Shown here in pieces: positions 59,020 to 64,000 of a DNA stretch of 64,000 bases. Numbering within the stretch: the stretch's first letter is position 1; every line of letters begins with the position of its first letter. The notes beneath the pieces are model-generated. The model was not told the origin of the DNA. It was given only the letters and a program-made list of their open reading frames with translations, and searched no databases. The DNA is taken from contig OX457037.1 in assembly GCA_949752735.1 (NCBI GenBank), positions 36,042,371 through 36,106,370 on the forward strand, read 5' to 3'. The translations under genes were made by a program, and so were the position numbers. Origin of the DNA: Lumbricus terrestris (taxonomy: Eukaryota; Annelida; Clitellata; Crassiclitellata; Lumbricidae).

Positions 59020-59212
59020 TGATGATGAGGAGAAGTTTTCTGCCTGAAGGCAGGTGCATTGGCTTTACACTACTGGGGGGATGAAATGCCTTCCTCACAG
59101 ACAATTGTGAGTGAGCAGTTTGTCCAAGGTCGCTATGTAGTGGCTTGAGGTAGATTCGAACCTGCAACCTCCGATCCACAAGGCACTGAACTTACTGCTA
59201 CCCACCGGGTCT
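59020..59212 (-). mobile_element. SINE1-related copy with a different 3' tail
   Basis: On the minus strand it starts GAGACCCGGTGGGTAGCAGT and has B box GGTTCGAATCT and GCGACCTTGGACAAACTGCT, so the head and centre are SINE1-like. The 3' part (AAGCCAATGCACCTGCCTTC, AGGCAGAAAACTTCTCC) is unlike the GCGCCTCTGAGTAG tail and ends in ATC repeats. Confidence 0.7.
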
Positions 59213-59343
<131 letters not shown>

Positions 59344-60248
59344 ACCAGTAAGAGCACGTAGAATGTCCAAATAGGTCACCTTGCTTGGCAAAGCGAAGGA
59401 ATCTACGACTTGGCATGGATAGCAGTGATGCACAAAGCTCCCATAGATATACTATGTATACATACATATGTTTGAATATAGGCCTATGTATGTTTATACT
59501 TTGTTTATATACACACACATATACATGTATATATATACACACACACATGTATACCGGTATATATATTATATATTGTTGCAGGAGCCTGAAGGGCATGAGC
59601 TGCAACCTGTAAGATGACAGACAGTTGACTAAGTAATTCTGGCTTAAATGCGTGCGTATAACAGATTTGCTGTCAAATAAAAGAGACTGGCTCACGAAGC
59701 GTTAGCAGACGGATGATAAATCAGGGTGTTAACGAATTCTCTTTTGAAATTGAATCCAATTTGTAGCGTAAATATGATTTATTCTTGAAAAAAACTGTTC
59801 CGAGCGCCGCACTGTTTCGAAGCAAGACATCCGGCTCTGCGGCTGTATATTGTATGCGAATAGCTTTCAGTTTATGTTATGTGATTATTACTGGATTTGT
59901 TTGCGTAACACCTTTTTGCGTAGCCTTTTAGAAGCTTTGTGTGCATGGCCGTTAGAGATGTGGGACATGAGATGCATTGAAGATACGTCAGAGTCTGCAT
60001 TCGAAAGATACATCAGATATAACTTGAGGAGGCCTGAAAGCTGCTTCTTCGCATGACAGAACAGACGATGATCAGTGATCACTCTTCTTTTGTTGCGTAA
60101 TTCGATCGTTGCGTATATACTGAACGCAGCGCACGTGCTGAACGCAAAGAAGCTGAGATGGGAAAGATGACAGTCAATCCAATTCGTGATCAACTTAAAA
60201 GTTATTGTTTCGTCAAATTTTATGCACTTCTAAATTATTATATGTATA
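59344..60248. other. No gene seen; CpG-rich stretch
   Basis: 59790-60170 is moderately CpG-rich, with 68- and 101-codon frames overlapping on opposite strands. There is no motif. Confidence 0.35.
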
Positions 60249-60765
60249 CTAGCTGGGGTACCCGGTGTTGAAATTTAGATTTTTCGTCCCCAAACCCAGC
60301 TCGCCGCCCATTTGGTGGTTTATAAATGGTAATTTATGCCCTCTGCTTGGAATGTCTTCACCAATTCTGCTGGTTGAGCTCGTGTCTGCATGGACTCCTC
60401 TTTGCATATATACTCCTTGGCCGAAGGCATTTATCTTTTCCAAAGGTTGTTGCACTGATAGCGCTCGAGTTTCATGCTAAGGTTTGGCGAAAAATGACGT
60501 CAAAATGATGTCAAAAGCAATTATTGCAAAACGATTACAATAGGGTGTCGTATACTTCAACGATAGCACAAGTAACTCAGCGAAATTTTAAAATGTCTAT
60601 ATCTCGGGATTTAAAGTGAATAAAGAGCTGAAAATAGCACTACTGGTTAATCCGGATGAACGTCTATGGATATGCAATGTGTCAGGTCAGTAGCTGCAAA
60701 ACTGCGAGCGTGCATATTCTGGACAAAGTCACATACATAGCCACATCTTTTCTTATAGATATAGA
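60249..60765 (-). mobile_element. Non-autonomous Helitron
   Basis: On the minus strand the element starts TCTATATCTATAAGAAAAGA and ends ACCGGGTACCCCAGCTAG. It sits between A (60248) and T (60766) on the plus strand. It is 517 bp with no helicase frame. A stretch of about 40 bp just left of the insertion (60207-60247) recurs at 60829-60870. Confidence 0.8.
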
Positions 60766-61712
60766 TAAGGAGGACGTAGGCCTACGAACCTGCAAACTGG
60801 CAGAACACAATATGATGATGTTGATGGTTTCGTCAAATTTTCTGCACTTATAAATTATATGTGTAAAATAAATGAAGATAATTATACCTTTAAAACAGAA
60901 TTGCACTATATGTGTATATGTATATTATACATAGTATATATATATAATACATTATGTATAATACATAATTCATATCATTATTATATATAGGGATATATAG
61001 TATAATTATGAGTCTATAATATTTATGTGTTAAACTTATTAGAAATAAGTACCTATGTTAAATTACTGTCCTCTGATGATTGCTTATTGCAACTCTTTCT
61101 TATTGGAAAGTCACTCTGGTAATATTGTGAAGTATGCAAAGCCTATTATTATAAAGGGCTGTCCTTTTGTTTTCTTAGGCTCTGAATATAAAGCAATAAA
61201 GCGTACAATGACGAACTCCGAAGTTTAACGACATAGAACTAATGAGCTGAGGGACTTTATCGCCGTTTCTCGGTACATTTGAATCCCAAATTAATAAATT
61301 AACTGCGCATAATTATATAATTACGGCGCAGTTTGATTGAGTGACTGACTGTCAGACTGTCAGCTAATCTCTGCGAAACATCCAAGGATGTCAAGTGTGG
61401 ACGACGCGTCGGTCGGATGGGATCTTGTTCCGATCGATTTCGTGGAACCCCTCAACCGGAAGAGGAGGTGGATGGATGGTACCTCGTCTGGTCTCTAGAT
61501 CATGTCGTAACCACATCAACTCTGCTCTTTAAACTCATCCTTTAACACAATTTTTTCACCTATATAGTTGCTCTTTTAGATGCCATTTTAATTTAGGTTA
61601 AGTGTCGAGTGCAGGTTTAAGTTTGATGTTATTGTGAAGTGGGGGGGGACTGCAGACATGTAGTAAGTGAGCAGGGAGCACATCAACCCTGCTCTTTAAA
61701 ATGCAGCCTTTA
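60766..61712. other. No gene seen; short CpG-rich stretch
   Basis: TA-rich DNA at 60905-61000, a CpG-rich stretch at 61205-61480, then a lead-in to the satellite. GCTCTTTAAA occurs at 61525 and 61691. Confidence 0.35.
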
Positions 61713-64000
61713 ACACTATGTTTCTGATCTATAATTGCCATGTTTCTGATCTATAATTGCTATGTTTCTGATCTATAATTGCTATGTTTCTGATCTTTAA
61801 TTGCTATGTTTCTGATCTATAATTGCTATGTTTCTGATCTATAATTGCTATTTTACTGATCTATAATTGCTATGTTTCTGATCTATAATTGCTATGTTTC
61901 TGATCTATAATTGCTATGTTTCTGATCTTTAATTGCTATGTTTCTGATCTATAATTGCTATGTTTCTGATCTTTAATTGCTATGTTTCTGATCTATAATT
62001 GCTATGTTTCTGATCTATAATTTCTATGTTTCTGATCTTTAATTGCTATGTTTCTGATCTATAATTGCTATGTTTCTGATCTATAATTGCCATGTTTCTG
62101 ATCTTTAATTGCTATGTTTCTGATCTATAATTGCTATGTTTCTGATCTATAATTGCTATGTTTCTGATCTATAATTGCTATGTTTCTGATCTATAATTGC
62201 TATGTTTCTGATCTATAATTGCTATGTTTCTGATCTATAATTGCTATGTTTCTGATCTTTAATTGCTATGTTTCTGATCTATAATTGCTATGTTTCTGAT
62301 CTATAATTGCTATGTTTCTGATCTATAATTGCTATGTTTCTGATCTATAATTGCTATGTTTCTGATCTTTAATTGCTATGTTTCTGATCTATAATTGCTA
62401 TGTTTCTGATCTATAATTGCTATGTTTCTGATCTATAATTGCTATGTTTCTGATCTATAATTGCTATGTTTCTGATCTTTAATTGCTATGTTTCTGATCT
62501 ATAATTGCTATGTTTCTGATCTTTAATTGCTATGTTTCTGATCTTTAATTGCTATGTTTCTGATCTATAATTGCTATTTTACTGATCTATAATTGCTATG
62601 TTTCTGATCTATAATTGCTATGTTTCTGATCTTTAATTGCTATGTTTCTGATCTTTAATTGCTATGTTTCTGATCTATAATTGCTATGTTTCTGATCTTT
62701 AATTGCTATGTTTCTGATCTATAATTGCTATTTTACTGATCTATAATTGCTATGTTTCTGATCTTTAATTGCTATGTTTCTGATCTATAATTGCTATGTT
62801 TCTGATCTTTAATTGCTATGTTTCTGATCTTTAATTGCTATGTTTCTGATCTTTAATTGCTATGTTTCTGATCTATAATTGCTATGTTTCTGATCTTTAA
62901 TTGCTATGTTTCTGATCTTTAATTGCTATGTTTCTGATCTTTAATTGCTATGTTTCTGATCTTTAATTGCTATGTTTCTGATCTATAATTGCTATTTTAC
63001 TGATCTATAATTGCTATGTTTCTGATCTTTAATTGCTATGTTTCTGATCTATAATTGCTATGTTTCTGATCTTTAATTGCTATGTTTCTGATCTTTAATT
63101 GCTATGTTTCTGATCTATAATTGCTATTTTACTGATCTATAATTGCTATGTTTCTGATCTATAATTGCTATGTTTCTGATCTTTAATTGCTATGTTTCTG
63201 ATCTTTAATTGCTATGTTTCTGATCTATAATTGCTATGTTTCTGATCTTTAATTGCTATGTTTCTGATCTATAATTGCTATGTTTCTGATCTATAATTGC
63301 TATGTTTCTGATCTTTAATTGCTATGTTTCTGATCTATAATTGCTATGTTTCTGATCTATAATTTCTATGTTTCTGATCTTTAATTGCTATGTTTCTGAT
63401 CTATAATTGCTATGTTTCTGATCTTTAATTACTATGTTTCTGATCTATAATTGCTATTTTACTGATCTATAATTGCTATGTTTCTGATCTTTAATTGCTA
63501 TGTTTCTGATCTATAATTGCTATGTTTCTGATCTTTAATTGCTATGTTTCTGATCTTTAATTGCTATGTTTCTGATCTATAATTGCTATTTTACTGATCT
63601 ATAATTGCTATGTTTCTGATCTTTAATTGCTATGTTTCTGATCTTTAATTGCTATGTTTCTGATCTTTAATTGCTATGTTTCTGATCTTTAATTGCTATG
63701 TTTCTGATCTTTAATTGCTATGTTTCTGATCTATAATTGCTATGTTTCTGATCTTTAATTGCTATGTTTCTGATCTATAATTGCTATTTTACTGATCTAT
63801 AATTGCTATGTTTCTGATCTTTAATTGCTATGTTTCTGATCTATAATTGCTATGTTTCTGATCTTTAATTGCTATGTTTCTGATCTTTAATTGCTATGTT
63901 TCTGATCTATAATTGCTATTTTACTGATCTATAATTGCTATGTTTCTGATCTTTAATTGCTATGTTTCTGATCTATAATTGCTATGTTTCTGATCTTTAA
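61713..64000. repeat. 22-bp satellite array, continuing past the window
   Basis: About 104 units of TTGCTATGTTTCTGATCTAT + AA with no change of phase over 2.28 kb. Three main variants occur: CTATAA, CTTTAA and a TTTTAC form. The TTTTAC form occurs with its G at 61847, 62573, 62727, 62991, 63123, 63453, 63585, 63783 and 63915. All spacings are whole multiples of 22. Confidence 0.98.

Noticed and set aside
61713..64000. Regular spaced repeats that could suggest a CRISPR array
   Set aside because: The unit is a contiguous 22-bp tandem repeat without unique spacers, in a eukaryotic genome.

Overview
The window is AT-rich nuclear DNA of an invertebrate animal. It has GT-AG introns, tRNA-derived SINEs, several LINE families, hAT, Tc1/mariner and Helitron elements, and many microsatellites. 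Nothing in it is prokaryotic. The species cannot be named from the sequence. The mix of elements and the large zinc-finger/nuclease gene would suit a marine invertebrate (cnidarian, mollusc, echinoderm, hemichordate or amphioxus-like), but this is inference.

Protein coding. The one long intact gene lies at 2725-8454 (+). It has two exons joined by a phase-1 intron and encodes about 1593 residues: tandem Cys/His modules at the N-terminus, a PIN/FEN-like acidic nuclease core, and a C-terminal CXC-type cysteine cluster. It is either a transposon protein (possibly Academ-type) or a domesticated copy. A second, host-type gene is seen only as a transmembrane exon at 20815-21019 and a phase-compatible 53-bp exon candidate at 41873-41925, 20.8 kb apart. 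A third, weaker exon candidate starts at 50651. Everything between would be a very long intron filled with mobile elements.

Mobile elements. Nearly all the rest is mobile or tandem DNA. (1) A tRNA-derived SINE (SINE1) has about a dozen full or partial copies on both strands. Its 3' tail matches the 3' end of a LINE present in the same window, and its centre resembles the CORE domain of MIR-type SINEs. (2) A second SINE (124-372) shares its 3' end with another LINE (56465-56783). (3) At least six LINE families are present as 5'-truncated C-terminal remnants carrying the W-N-x-L-P motif. (4) Seven hAT-type short elements have recognisable 8-bp target duplications (13635, 31962, 32867, 49860, 54082, 56792 and 58473). 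(5) Three non-autonomous Helitrons lie between A and T with TC...CTAG ends (18372, 39596 and 60249). (6) Tc1/mariner remnants and one decayed gene of a multicopy family (48580-49400) complete the set.

Tandem DNA. Many SINE and LINE tails run into microsatellites. The largest is a 1.3-kb ATTCA-type array (22515-23855) touching a LINE tail. A 22-bp satellite fills 61713-64000 and runs out of the window. Several CpG-dense patches stand out from the AT-rich background and may be regulatory.

Layout: 1-2.3 kb SINE2 and unique AT-rich DNA; 2.3-10.6 kb the large gene, bracketed by two copies of a 125-164 bp repeat; 11-20 kb SINE1/LINE/Helitron mosaic; 20.8-21.6 kb transmembrane exon with CpG-dense flank; 22.5-24.2 kb ATTCA array and LINE; 24.5-30.9 kb microsatellites and RTE-like LINEs; 31-38.2 kb hAT elements, LINE-A copies and CpG patches; 38.7-44 kb SINE1, Helitron, LINE B, small exon, LINE C; 45-47 kb simple repeats; 48.5-54.3 kb decayed gene, hAT and SINE1; 55-58.7 kb polypurine tract and nested hAT in LINE; 59-61 kb SINE variant and Helitron; 61.7 kb to the end, satellite.
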